From the NCBI GenBank assembly GCA_963732635.1, contig CAVTAL010000012.1, positions 1 through 64,000 on the forward strand: 64,000 bases of DNA. Reading direction: 5' to 3'. Numbering within the stretch: position 1 is the first letter of the stretch; each line of letters begins with the position of its first letter. The position numbers were made by a program, and so were the translations under genes. Shown here one piece after another: positions 18,886 through 26,637 of the stretch. The notes beneath the pieces were generated by a model. That model was not told the DNA's origin, made no database searches, and worked only from the letters and a program-made list of their open reading frames with translations. The DNA comes from JAKFWF01 sp963732635. Its GTDB lineage: Bacteria; Pseudomonadota; Alphaproteobacteria; Rhizobiales; Hyphomicrobiaceae.

Positions 18886-19223
18886 CGGGCACCATCCGTT
18901 GAGGATCGGGGGTGAAGCCCGGAGGATCGAGGGGTGCGCGGCATGCGGGGCCTGCGAAGGCGACGGAGGTGCGGCGAGGCGTCAATCGGCGAATGATGGG
19001 CAATCCCGCCATTGCGAGTGCGGAGCGATCGGTCGAAATGGAATGAGTGCTGATTGGTTTCTGAAAACTTCCAGCGTCCTTAATTTCGCGGAAAGTCATG
19101 GCCTTAGGCCAAGTCGGCTCACGTGCGAATGCAACGAAATGCGATGCAATGCATTGAATTGCCATTGAGAAAACGCATCTGCAATGTGCAAAATATCGAA
19201 TACGCCGCACAGGAAAGCATCGA
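18886..19223. other. Intergenic region with ATGC-rich palindrome
   Basis: About 340 bases with no gene I can support. The right part looks less GC-rich and contains the perfect palindrome CAATGCATTG at 19147-19156 inside a run of repeated GCAATG/GCGATG words. It probably holds the promoter for the gene at 19224. Confidence 0.45.
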
Positions 19224-19796
19224 ATGCTCGAGCATGGTGATCGCGTCGGCTCGCAAGGTGAAGCGCAAATGGCCGCTGACGGTTTTGAACCCGATTTTTC
19301 CTCGCCGCTCGTCGCCGCGTTCGAAAAGCATGTGCAACTGCCGCTGATGGCGCAGGCTGGAGCATTTCCCGCCGAGGTGTCGGGGCTGATCGAAACCTTT
19401 CGCAATCGGTTGGCATTGCTGGAGCAATTGGTGCCGGGCCAGCCGGTGGCGCGCGCCACCGTCGCCGCCAACGGCAGTCATGCCCCGGAGCCACCAATGA
19501 GCTTTGCGAACGAGCCCGACGACATCGGCCGCAATCAGCGCAGCCGGGTGCGCGAACTGATGCTGTTGGAAGCGCTTGAGGCCGAACATCACGCGCTGTC
19601 GCTGCCGCAGTTGACGCGGGCGCTGACCGAAGCCGGCTTCGACGACACCAGTGCCGCGATCGTCTCGCAACTGCACCGCCTGAAGAAGCTCGGTGTCATC
19701 GCCCAGCCGGCCAACGGCATGTATGTGCTGACCCAGGATGGCGTGCTGCACGTGCGCGAACTGCGCCGGAACTTTGGCCACTTGAAGCCGCGTTGA
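19224..19796 (+). CDS. Putative winged-helix regulator-like protein
   Basis: A 190-residue protein of no named family. The N-terminal 100 residues look variable, with the helical stretch SGLIETFRNRLALLEQLVPG. The C-terminal 85 residues look like a winged helix: RVRELMLLEALEAEHHALS, then LTRALTEAGF, then AAIVSQLHRLKKLGVI as recognition helix, then a wing in MYVLTQDGVLHVREL. It may regulate the amidotransferase gene that follows 115 bases later. AGGAAA precedes ATG 19224; a second start at ATG 19269 with AGGTGA is equally good. Confidence 0.7.
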   Translation: MLEHGDRVGSQGEAQMAADGFEPDFSSPLVAAFEKHVQLPLMAQAGAFPAEVSGLIETFRNRLALLEQLVPGQPVARATVAANGSHAPEPPMSFANEPDDIGRNQRSRVRELMLLEALEAEHHALSLPQLTRALTEAGFDDTSAAIVSQLHRLKKLGVIAQPANGMYVLTQDGVLHVRELRRNFGHLKPR

Positions 19797-19911
19797 AATG
19801 GCGACCGGCGCGCTCGCCTGTTCCAATCTCCGCCGTATTCAGCTTCAATATGAGCAGCAGCGAATTCGAGCCCTGGCGCTTGCGGCCAGGGGTGAAACGG
19901 GGATTGCCGCC

Positions 19912-20706
19912 ATGTGCCGCTGGATCGCCTATGTCGGAGAGCCGGTATTCGTCGAGGACTTCGTCTGCGTGCCGTGCCAGTCACTGATCGCGCAGTCGCG
20001 ACGTTCCCGCGAGACGCATGTCGAGACCAACGCCGACGGGTTCGGCATCGGCTGGTACGGCGAGCGGCCGACCCCCGGCGTGTTTCGCGACATCCGTCCG
20101 GCCTGGAGCGACGAGAACCTGAAGAGCCTCGCCCACCAGATCCGCGCGCCGCTCTATTTCGCCCATGTGCGCGCCTCGACCGGCACCGCCACCACGCGCG
20201 CCAACTGCCATCCCTTCAGTCACGGCCGGCACCTGTTCATGCACAACGGCCAGATCGGCGGCTTCGACAAGCTGCGGCGCCGTTTCGATGCGTTGATCCC
20301 GGACGCGCTCTACGAAGCGCGCGGCGGCACCACCGACAGCGAGGCGATCTTCCTCATGATGCTGGGCGATGACCTCGACCGTCAGCCGAAGGCGGCGTGC
20401 GACCGCATGATTGCGACCGTCGCGCGGCTGCAAGCCGAGGCCGGTATCACGGAAGCGTTTCGCTTCACCGCTGCCTGGAGCGATGGCAGCACGATCTATG
20501 CCGCGCGCTATGCCAGCGACTTGCAGCCGCCGTCGCTCTACACCAAGACGCTCGGCGCCAACGCCGGCATGCTCGTGGTTTCAGAGCCGCTCGACGATGT
20601 CCGCGACGGCTGGCAGGCGGTGCCGCCGCAGAGCTTCGTGACCGTGACGCGCGAGCGCGTTACGGTGGAGCCGATCAGTGTGCCGATGCTCGCGGCGGTG
20701 GCTTGA
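19912..20706 (+). CDS. Class II glutamine amidotransferase (EgtC/YafJ-like)
   Basis: A 264-residue Ntn-hydrolase. MCRW at the start puts Cys2 at the N-terminus after Met removal, the catalytic nucleophile. NADGFGIGWYG, HVRASTG and FMHNGQIGG are the usual substrate and oxyanion segments, and GGTTDSEAIF follows. These standalone proteins include EgtC (ergothioneine synthesis) and YafJ/Dug3-type gamma-glutamyl hydrolases; no ergothioneine genes (egtB, egtD) are near, so the substrate is open. The start was chosen because Cys must be residue 2. The next gene starts 14 bases downstream. Confidence 0.9.
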   Translation: MCRWIAYVGEPVFVEDFVCVPCQSLIAQSRRSRETHVETNADGFGIGWYGERPTPGVFRDIRPAWSDENLKSLAHQIRAPLYFAHVRASTGTATTRANCHPFSHGRHLFMHNGQIGGFDKLRRRFDALIPDALYEARGGTTDSEAIFLMMLGDDLDRQPKAACDRMIATVARLQAEAGITEAFRFTAAWSDGSTIYAARYASDLQPPSLYTKTLGANAGMLVVSEPLDDVRDGWQAVPPQSFVTVTRERVTVEPISVPMLAAVA

Positions 20707-20720
20707 ACGGGAGGTCGTAG

Positions 20721-21038
20721 ATGCTGGTGGTGGTCGTATTCTTCGAGGCCGAGCAGGATCACATTACTGATCTCGGCATGGCGCTGTTGGAGCACGCCCG
20801 CAACAGCCTCGCGCTGGAAATTGGTTGTCGCCAGTTCAACGTGGCGCAGGACCCAATCGATCCGGCCGGCTATTTTCTCTACGAAGTCTACGACGACGAG
20901 GCGGCCTTCAAGTTCCATTGCGACAGCGACCACTTCGCCGCGATGGCAGCAAAGTGCACGCCGTGGATCGCGTCAAAGAAGGTACTGACCTACACCTTGC
21001 TGCAAGGCCAGCACGTGCCCGACGCCGGGCGGGCCTGA
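20721..21038 (+). CDS. Antibiotic biosynthesis monooxygenase (ABM)-domain protein
   Basis: A 105-residue ferredoxin-like dimeric alpha/beta-barrel protein. The motif set GCRQFNVAQDPIDPAGYFLYEVYDDEAAF split over strands is that of YgiN/putative quinol monooxygenases: R-F-x-V, then FxLYExY, then H near the C-terminal helix (CDSDHFAAM). Members oxidise quinols or aromatic compounds without cofactors, but many are uncharacterised. It is 14 bases downstream of the amidotransferase gene and likely co-transcribed. It converges on the DUF934 gene with 20 bases between stops. Confidence 0.87.
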   Translation: MLVVVVFFEAEQDHITDLGMALLEHARNSLALEIGCRQFNVAQDPIDPAGYFLYEVYDDEAAFKFHCDSDHFAAMAAKCTPWIASKKVLTYTLLQGQHVPDAGRA

Positions 21039-21058
21039 GCGCCATTACTCTGCCGCCG

Positions 21059-21617
21059 TCAACCGCCCGGCTGACAGACCGGCGCGCACGCCAGCCGAAA
21101 GTGTCCGGGCCGACGCTGCGCTGATAAGTATGCGCCACCGCCGGAATCGGCCCGCTGCTCCAGCGCCTCGATGGTGGCCGCATTGACGATTTCGAGGGCG
21201 TCGAAGCCCGAGCGCAGCATCAATGGCAATTGGTCAAGCAGGACATCGCCGGTGGCGCGGATCTCGCCCTCGAAGCCCCATTGCTCGCGCAGGCGGCGGG
21301 CGGTCGAATAGGCGCGACCGTCAGTGAATTTCGAAAACGACAGCGCGATTACGCCGAGCCGGTCGAGATTGTCGATCGCCGGGTCGAGTGTGTCGCCTGG
21401 CTCGACGCGGATGCCGATCGCCTGGCCATTGGAGGTCAGGCGAAGGCTGCTCGGCGCGCCACCGCTTCAGCGAGACGATGGCGTGCCCGTTGATCGGCGG
21501 TTCCTGATCATCGGCAACCGGTCGCCAGTCGTCGGCAGCGAAACGGTTGTCCTTCCAAAGCCGCGCTTCGGTCGAAGCGGCGCGCAGCGGCGCCAGTAAA
21601 GGCTTGGGCTCAGCCAT
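21059..21617 (-). pseudogene. DUF934 protein of sulfite reduction, frameshifted
   Basis: About 186 codons once joined. It starts at ATG 21617, overlapping the sulfite reductase stop (ATGGCTGA), and reads MAEPKPLLAPLRAAS up to GHAIVSLKRWRAE. At 21447-21453 a one-base change is needed to continue as SLRLTSNGQAIGIRVEPGD, then FSKFTDGRAYSTARRLRE, then ATGDVLLDQLPLMLRSGF. These are the landmark DUF934 segments; the family is found with ferredoxin-type sulfite reductases and may help deliver electrons, though its function is not proven. Joined, it is of normal length, so I favour a consensus error over decay. Confidence 0.85.
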
Positions 21618-23311
21618 CGATGGTCTCCAGATCTTCGGCCGGAATGCGATGCGCATCGGCGCCGTAAAGGGCTAAGCGGAACGGTGTCTTGCCGAGCCGG
21701 CGATAGGCTGCGAGGAAAGTTTCCGAGCGATCGAGGCGGCGGTCGAGATAGGTCTCGACGATGGTCTCGATCGCGCCGGGCAGATCCTGCGCGGTGAAGC
21801 TCGGGCCGACGATGTCGCCGATCTCGGCGTCGTCCTTCGGGCTGCCGCCGAGTGTGACCTGGTAGTGCTCGGTGCCCTTCTTGTCGACGCCGAGAATGCC
21901 GATGTTGCCGGCATGATGATGACCGCAGGCATTGATGCAGCCGGAGATGTTGAGACGGAGCGGCCCGATCGCCTCGGCTTTGATCGGGATCGGCGAACTT
22001 CTTTGCGATCTCCTGCGCGATCGGAATGGCGCGGGCATTGGCGAGGTTGCAGTAGTCGAGGCCGGGGCAGGCGATGATGTCGGTGATCAACTCGGTATTG
22101 GCGGTGGCGAGGCCGCTCGCGATCAGGCCGTCATACACCGCCGCCAGATCGCGCACGGCGACGTTCGGCAGCACCAAGTTCTGCTGGTAGGTGACGCGGA
22201 TCTCGTCGTGAGCAAAGCGTTCGGCAAGTTCGGCGACCGCCTCCATCTGCTCGGCCGAGGCGTCGCCGGGGATCTTGCCCGGCTCCTTCAGCTGGATGTT
22301 GACGATGGCGTGGCCGGGTACCCGATGCGGTGCAACGTTAAGGCGAACCCAGCGATCGAAGCTGTTGTCGGCGCGGCGACGCGCATCGATGCCGGCATCG
22401 CGGGCGGGCGCCTTCTTCAACGGGAGCGGCTTGAAGTGGGCGGCGATGCGCGCCTGCTCATCGGCCGGCAGATCAATCGACGGAGCATCAAGGGTCGCCC
22501 ACTCGGCCTCGACTTGCCGGCGGAACTCGTCGAGCCCGAGCGCATTGACGAGGATCTTGATGCGCGCCTTGTAGATGTTGTCGCGGCGGCCGTGGAGGTT
22601 GTAGACCCGCATGATCGCTTCCAGATAGGACAGCAACCGCTCGCGCGGCAGGAAGGCGTTGATCAATTGCGCGACGTAAGGGGTGCGGCCCTGACCGCCG
22701 CCGACATAAACCTTGAAGCCGGTGACGCCCTTCGGACCCTTGACGATTTTCAAGCCGATGTCGTGGAACAGGATAGCGGCGCGATCCTCGGCGGCGCCAG
22801 TGATTGCGATCTTGAACTTGCGCGGCAGGAACGTGAACTCGGGGTGGATGGTCGACCACTGGCGCAGCACCTCGGCCCACACCCGTGGGTCCTCGATCTC
22901 GTCGGCGGCGACGCCGGCATAGGGGTCTGCAGTGACGTTGCGAATGCAGTTGCCGCTGGTCTGGATGGCGTGCATGTCGACTTGCGACAACGCATCGAGG
23001 ATGTCGGGCGCATCTTCCAGGCGAGTCCAGTTGAATTGGATGTTCTGGCGGGTGGTGAAGTGGCCAAAATTGCGGTCCCACTTGCGCGCGATCAACGCCA
23101 GCTGGCGCATCTGTCTGGCTGCCAGCACGCCATAGGGAATGGCGATGCGCAGCATGTAGGCGTGCAGTTGGAGGTAGAGGCCGTTCTGCAGTCGCAGCGG
23201 CTTGAATTGCTCTTCCGTCAGCGCGCCGGACAGGCGGCGCTCGACCTGGCCGCGGAACTGTTGGGCGCGTTCGGTAACGAAGTCGCGATCGAAATTGTCG
23301 TAACGGTACAT
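21610..23311 (-). pseudogene. cysI: Ferredoxin-type sulfite (nitrite/sulfite) reductase, single frameshift
   Basis: A siroheme/[4Fe-4S] reductase of about 566 codons. It starts MYRYDNFDRDFVTERAQQF at ATG 23311; substrate-side motifs SGNCIRNVTADPYAG and the C-terminal repeat follow. The [4Fe-4S]/siroheme cysteines are in ACPGLDYCNLA and SGCINACGHHH, but the two lie in different frames: between them, in the GGG at 21986-21988, one base too many breaks the frame. Removing it gives FADPIKAEAIGPLRLNISGC, which is conserved. It should reduce sulfite to sulfide with electrons from the ferredoxin at 24398. DUF2849 is 11 bases upstream and DUF934 overlaps downstream. The homopolymer context suggests a sequencing error. 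Confidence 0.9.
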
Positions 23312-23322
23312 CGGACTGATCC

Positions 23323-23589
23323 TCAGACGCTGGGCACGTGGGCGGCGCGGATCCATTCGCGCACCGACACGGGGCTCGGGCCGGCGTCGGTAACGCGCAC
23401 CTGCATGGCGTAAACGGCGGTGACCTCGGTGCGCAACACGGCGTCGAGCGCCTGGGCCTCAAGGGTTTCGAAATCTCCAGAGTTGGCAGCAACGGTTGCG
23501 TCGGCCAGATCGCGAACCCAACGGGCCTCGGGGCCAAGATAGACGACGAGGCCGGAGCGCAGGTCGTTGGCGGTGATGACGCTAGGCAT
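23323..23589 (-). CDS. DUF2849 family protein
   Basis: An 88-residue protein (MPSVITANDLRSGLVVYLGP at the start) of a family found almost only between siroheme methyltransferase and sulfite reductase genes in alphaproteobacteria. No catalytic motif is visible; a role in sulfite reductase assembly or electron delivery is inference from context. ATG 23589 overlaps the end of the methyltransferase gene by eight bases, and the sulfite reductase ATG is 11 bases downstream, so all are one transcript. Confidence 0.85.
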   Translation of the reverse strand: MPSVITANDLRSGLVVYLGPEARWVRDLADATVAANSGDFETLEAQALDAVLRTEVTAVYAMQVRVTDAGPSPVSVREWIRAAHVPSV

Positions 23590-24394
23590 GGGAGTGCTCC
23601 TGCAGCGAGGGCTGGGCGGGGACGCGCGCGATGTGAGTGACACTGCCGGCGGCGGGCAGGCTTGCGACCTCACCAACGATCAACAAGGTTGGCCCGGATA
23701 GGCCAAGGCTTTCTGGGTTGAGCGAGAGCTGGTCGAGCGAGGTCGCAACTCGACGTTCGTTCGGCTGCGAGGCGCGCTCTATCGCCATCACCGGCGTTGC
23801 CGGCGACCAGGCAGCGGCAATCAGTGTCTCGGCCAGGATGCCGGCGGTGGCGAGGCCCATGTAGACCACGAGCGTCGACCGGCCATTGGCAAGGGCCGCG
23901 AAATCGCATTGATCGAACGCAGGTGCGCCATCGCCAGCCGCGTGGCCGGATAAGAAGGTCACCGAGCGCGATACGTCGCGATGGGTCAGTGGGATCTGCA
24001 GCGACGCCGATGCAGCGGTTGCAGCCGTGATGCCGGGAATGACTTCGACCGGGATGCCGGAAGCACGGAGGATGTCGATCTCCTCGCCGCCGCGACCGAA
24101 CACAAACGGATCGCCACCCTTAAGCCTCACGACGGTGTTGCCCTGGCGCGCGAACCACACGATCAAACCGTTGATCTCGGCCTGGGTCTTTGAATGCCGG
24201 CCGCGCGCCTTGGCGACCGATATCACCTGGGCATCGACGCGGGCATGATCGAGCACACCTTGCGAGACGTGGCCGTCATGCAGAATGACATCGGCATCGC
24301 GAATGGCGCGCACCGCCTTCACGGTCAACAAGTCGGGATCGCCGGGGCCGGCACCGACCAGCAGTACGCGTCCGATGGCGTCAGGTGCTGTCAT
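23582..24394 (-). CDS. cobA: Uroporphyrinogen-III C-methyltransferase (siroheme synthesis)
   Basis: A 270-residue SUMT that methylates uroporphyrinogen III at C2 and C7 to precorrin-2, feeding siroheme for the sulfite reductase in the same operon. VLLVGAGPGDPDLLTVKAVRAI at the N-terminus (split by the P-loop-like GAGPGDP), VVRLKGGDPFVFGRGGEE, EVIPGITAA and PLTHR are the signature motifs. There is no CysG-type dehydrogenase/chelatase fusion, so those steps need other genes. It lies between the ferredoxin (three bases upstream) and DUF2849 (overlapping). Confidence 0.94.
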   Translation of the reverse strand: MTAPDAIGRVLLVGAGPGDPDLLTVKAVRAIRDADVILHDGHVSQGVLDHARVDAQVISVAKARGRHSKTQAEINGLIVWFARQGNTVVRLKGGDPFVFGRGGEEIDILRASGIPVEVIPGITAATAASASLQIPLTHRDVSRSVTFLSGHAAGDGAPAFDQCDFAALANGRSTLVVYMGLATAGILAETLIAAAWSPATPVMAIERASQPNERRVATSLDQLSLNPESLGLSGPTLLIVGEVASLPAAGSVTHIARVPAQPSLQEHSHA

Positions 24395-24397
24395 GGC

Positions 24398-24790
24398 TCA
24401 GCCCGCTACCCAGTTGGTCTGCGGAATCAGACTGTCGGGCTGCAACTCGACTTCGAGGCCGTCGAGTTCGTCCGTCATCATTAGCTGGCAGGCGAGGCGG
24501 GAGGTTTCGTCGGCACCGGGGATCTCGTCGAGCTTGGCGAGTTCCTCATCGGATGGCGGCGGCAAGAGATGTTGCCAGGCTTCTGGTACACGGACATGGC
24601 AAGTGGCGCACACGCAGGCGCCGCCGCACTCGGCCTTGATTGGCAGCCCGTAGGCCCGCATCAAATCCATGATCCGGAAGCCGGTGGCGGCCTCCGGCTC
24701 AAAGTGCGTGCCATCGGTCAGGCGCACATGCAGCTTCAGGAACGCCGGCTCGGTGATGCTGCTGTAACCGTGTGGGACATCGAAGGGCAT
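24398..24790 (-). CDS. 2Fe-2S ferredoxin, first gene of the sulfite reduction operon
   Basis: A 130-residue adrenodoxin-type [2Fe-2S] ferredoxin. The cluster ligands are in ECGGACVCATC (Cx5Cx2C) with the fourth Cys in SRLACQLMM. As first gene of the cobA / DUF2849 / sulfite reductase / DUF934 operon it is the probable electron donor to sulfite reductase, replacing the CysJ flavoprotein. GGAG lies about eight bases before ATG 24790. An inverted repeat 26 bases upstream (24816-24837) is a candidate operator. Confidence 0.92.
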   Translation of the reverse strand: MPFDVPHGYSSITEPAFLKLHVRLTDGTHFEPEAATGFRIMDLMRAYGLPIKAECGGACVCATCHVRVPEAWQHLLPPPSDEELAKLDEIPGADETSRLACQLMMTDELDGLEVELQPDSLIPQTNWVAG

Positions 24791-24815
24791 GGCGGTAACT
24801 CCAAAATTCGATCCC

Positions 24816-24837
24816 TAGAATACAGAAAAATATTCTA
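24816..24837. promoter_or_regulatory. Inverted repeat, candidate operator of the sulfite operon
   Basis: TAGAATA (24816-24822) and TATTCTA (24831-24837) are perfect 7-base arms around an 8-base A-rich spacer, in a local AT-rich patch just upstream of the ferredoxin start. Position and symmetry suit a repressor or activator site, for example an Rrf2-type or LysR-type sulfur regulator. The regulator is not in the window and the assignment is inference. Confidence 0.5.
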
Positions 24838-25145
24838 AATAATAGGCCATGAAGCATATAAAAATAGAAAATCATTCCTATGCGAGGCGATAAATTCACC
24901 TTCTAGCCGGCAATCTCCCGCCGATGCGCGCATTTCGCTTTGCGGCAAGGTGCGCAAAGCGGTTCCTCCATCCCAGGCCGTAAAATCGATCGCAACCCGC
25001 TTGCGTTAAGGCTATTGCCAGAACGCCGTTATCCATCAAATGAGCATTCTAACTCGCTGATTTTGGACATATTTCGACTTCATCAGCAAAGCTCGAAGCC
25101 GGGGGCATGTAACTGCGTTCAATCCCCGTCACAAGGAGAGACCGC
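24838..25145. other. Divergent promoter region, sulfite operon / Omp25-like gene
   Basis: About 300 bases without a gene. It contains a hairpin with perfect 9-base arms, CGCTTTGCG at 24936-24944 and CGCAAAGCG at 24953-24961, of unknown role. The right end has AAGGAGAG (25132-25139), the ribosome site for the barrel gene. An AT-rich patch at 24821-24880 is the likely core promoter for the minus-strand operon. Confidence 0.45.
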
Positions 25146-25844
25146 ATGCGAAACAAGATTTCACTCACCGCCTTGACCCTTGCCGGCTTGATGTCGGCCG
25201 GCGCCGCTTCGGCCGCCGATCTCGGCCCCTATCGCCGGGGTTCGGTCAAGGACGCTCCGCCGCCGGTTGCCTATAGTCGGCCGTTTAGCTGGACCGGCCT
25301 CTATGTCGGCGCCCAGGTCGGCTATGGCTGGGGCAATACCGATGCGAGTTCGGGGCCGCTGACCGGCTTTGATCAGTCGTACAGCTATGACACCAACGGT
25401 TGGGTCGGCGGCGTTCATGCCGGCTACAACTGGCAGTTCCAGAATCTCGTCTACGGCATCGAGACCGACATCGAAGCATCGAGCATCAGTGGCGGCGGAC
25501 TCGGCTCGCTGGGCTTTGCCCACAATACCGAACTGAACTGGGTCGGCTCGACCCGCGGCCGACTCGGCATCGCCTATGACCGCACGCTGTTCTATGCCAC
25601 CGCCGGTTGGGCCTACGGCGACGTTCGCATCGACAAGACTTTTGCCAGCTACAGCGACGTGCGGCATGGCTGGACCGCCGGTGCCGGCGTTGAGCACGCG
25701 ATCAGCGACCGCATGACCATGCGTCTGGAATATCGCTACACCGATCTCGGCTCGACGAATTTTTCGAGCAACAGTGCGAACTCGATCGACAAGAGCGAAG
25801 TCGACTTCCACACGGTTCGTGCAGGCGTAAGCTTCAAGTTCTGA
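25146..25844 (+). CDS. Omp25/Omp31-type outer membrane beta-barrel protein
   Basis: A 232-residue outer membrane protein. A Sec signal peptide (MRNKISLTALTLAGLMSAG, cleavage after ASA at about residue 23) is followed by the Rhizobiales-type N-terminus AADLGP, then WTGLYVGAQVGYGWG and seven or eight amphipathic beta strands. The last residue is Phe (VRAGVSFKF), as needed for the BAM complex. The family includes Brucella Omp25/Omp31 and hemin-binding or structural porin-like proteins. AAGGAGAG precedes the ATG by six bases. It is monocistronic, with a hairpin terminator just after the stop. Confidence 0.93.
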   Translation: MRNKISLTALTLAGLMSAGAASAADLGPYRRGSVKDAPPPVAYSRPFSWTGLYVGAQVGYGWGNTDASSGPLTGFDQSYSYDTNGWVGGVHAGYNWQFQNLVYGIETDIEASSISGGGLGSLGFAHNTELNWVGSTRGRLGIAYDRTLFYATAGWAYGDVRIDKTFASYSDVRHGWTAGAGVEHAISDRMTMRLEYRYTDLGSTNFSSNSANSIDKSEVDFHTVRAGVSFKF

Positions 25845-25854
25845 TGTGTTTCTT

Positions 25855-25885
25855 CATGCAAGTGACTCTTGCATGGAATGTTTTA
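25855..25885 (+). terminator. Hairpin after the Omp25-like gene
   Basis: CATGCAAG (25855-25862) pairs with CTTGCATG (25868-25875) over a five-base loop, followed by GAATGTTTTA. It starts ten bases after the stop codon. Confidence 0.6.
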
Positions 25886-25936
25886 TGCTCGCGTGAAGGG
25901 TAGTCGAGCCGCTTGAGTTTGGCTTTGTTGGATGAC

Positions 25937-25973
25937 TATCCCCGACACAGTGGAGGGCACTGTGTCGGGGATA
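25937..25973. repeat. Perfect 16-bp inverted repeat
   Basis: TATCCCCGACACAGTG (25937-25952) and CACTGTGTCGGGGATA (25958-25973) match perfectly around GAGGG. No T run follows on either strand, so it is not an ordinary terminator. Its exact arms and intergenic site suggest a REP-like mobile palindrome or a remnant of a transposon end. Confidence 0.7.
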
Positions 25974-26065
25974 AGCTCACGCGGGGTGAGTTGGCGGGCT
26001 GTCATCGCAAGATGGCGGCCCGTTCTGCTTTCCGAGCCTCGAATGCGCCACCAACGAACGAGGCC

Positions 26066-26085
26066 CCGGTACCTTGCGGTACCGG
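26066..26085 (-). terminator. Short GC-rich hairpin downstream of the HHH gene
   Basis: CCGGTACC and GGTACCGG are perfect 8-base arms with a TTGC loop, 37 bases past the minus-strand stop at 26122. The stem extends with a GGC/GCC clamp outside one mismatch. There is no T tract, so termination is a guess from position. Confidence 0.4.
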
Positions 26086-26121
26086 AGCCCCATGGCATTC
26101 AGGTGACAGTTCGCCCGATTA

Positions 26122-26637
26122 TTACTTCACGCTGACCAGGGTCTTGATCGCGTCGAAAGCGTCCTGCGGGATCACCTTCTTGGCGGTCAGATCGTCAACC
26201 GACTTATAGGGCCGGCCGGCGACGATCAGCTTGGCGCGGGCCTCACCGATCTTCGGCAACTTTTCGAGGTCGGCGGCACTGACCGTGTTGATGTTGACGA
26301 GCTTGGCGACGGCCGCAGCGGGGGCAGCGGTCTTGGTCGCGGCCGGCGTGGTGGCGGTCGTGGCCGACGGGGTCACGGCGGGCTTGGCCTCGACCTTCGG
26401 CGCGGTCACGGGAGCTGTCGCCGGGGCGGGCGCGCCGACCTTCTGCATCGTCTCGGGCGCCAGCACTGGCTTGGCGGCGGCGTCGGCGGGCTTCGCGGTC
26501 GGGGTGGTGACGGCAGGCGCAGTCACGGCGGCCGGTGCGGTCGGGGCAACCTTGACGTCCTGGGCGAAGGCCTGGGTGCCGAGGGCGAGGACGAGAGCAA
26601 CGGCGGTCATCGTGGTTTTCATTGCAGTGGTATCCAT
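26122..26637 (-). CDS. Exported helix-hairpin-helix (ComEA-like) protein with Ala/Pro/Thr linker
   Basis: A 171-residue protein: signal peptide (MKTTMTAVALVLALGTQAFA), then about 80 residues of low-complexity Ala, Pro, Thr, Val and Lys, then a ComEA-type helix-hairpin-helix domain (LVNINTVSAADLEKLPKIGE, then ARAKLIVAGRPYKSVDDL). The HHH motif binds DNA backbone in ComEA, the periplasmic DNA uptake protein. The linker could span peptidoglycan. ATG 26637 has GAGGG ten bases upstream and is preferred; an ATG five codons later lacks a site. No other competence genes are near. Confidence 0.85.
   Translation of the reverse strand: MDTTAMKTTMTAVALVLALGTQAFAQDVKVAPTAPAAVTAPAVTTPTAKPADAAAKPVLAPETMQKVGAPAPATAPVTAPKVEAKPAVTPSATTATTPAATKTAAPAAAVAKLVNINTVSAADLEKLPKIGEARAKLIVAGRPYKSVDDLTAKKVIPQDAFDAIKTLVSVK

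Noticed and set aside
21932..23413. Long open frame (493 codons) antisense to sulfite reductase
   Set aside because: Mirror of a conserved gene in GC-rich DNA; the product has no recognisable domain.
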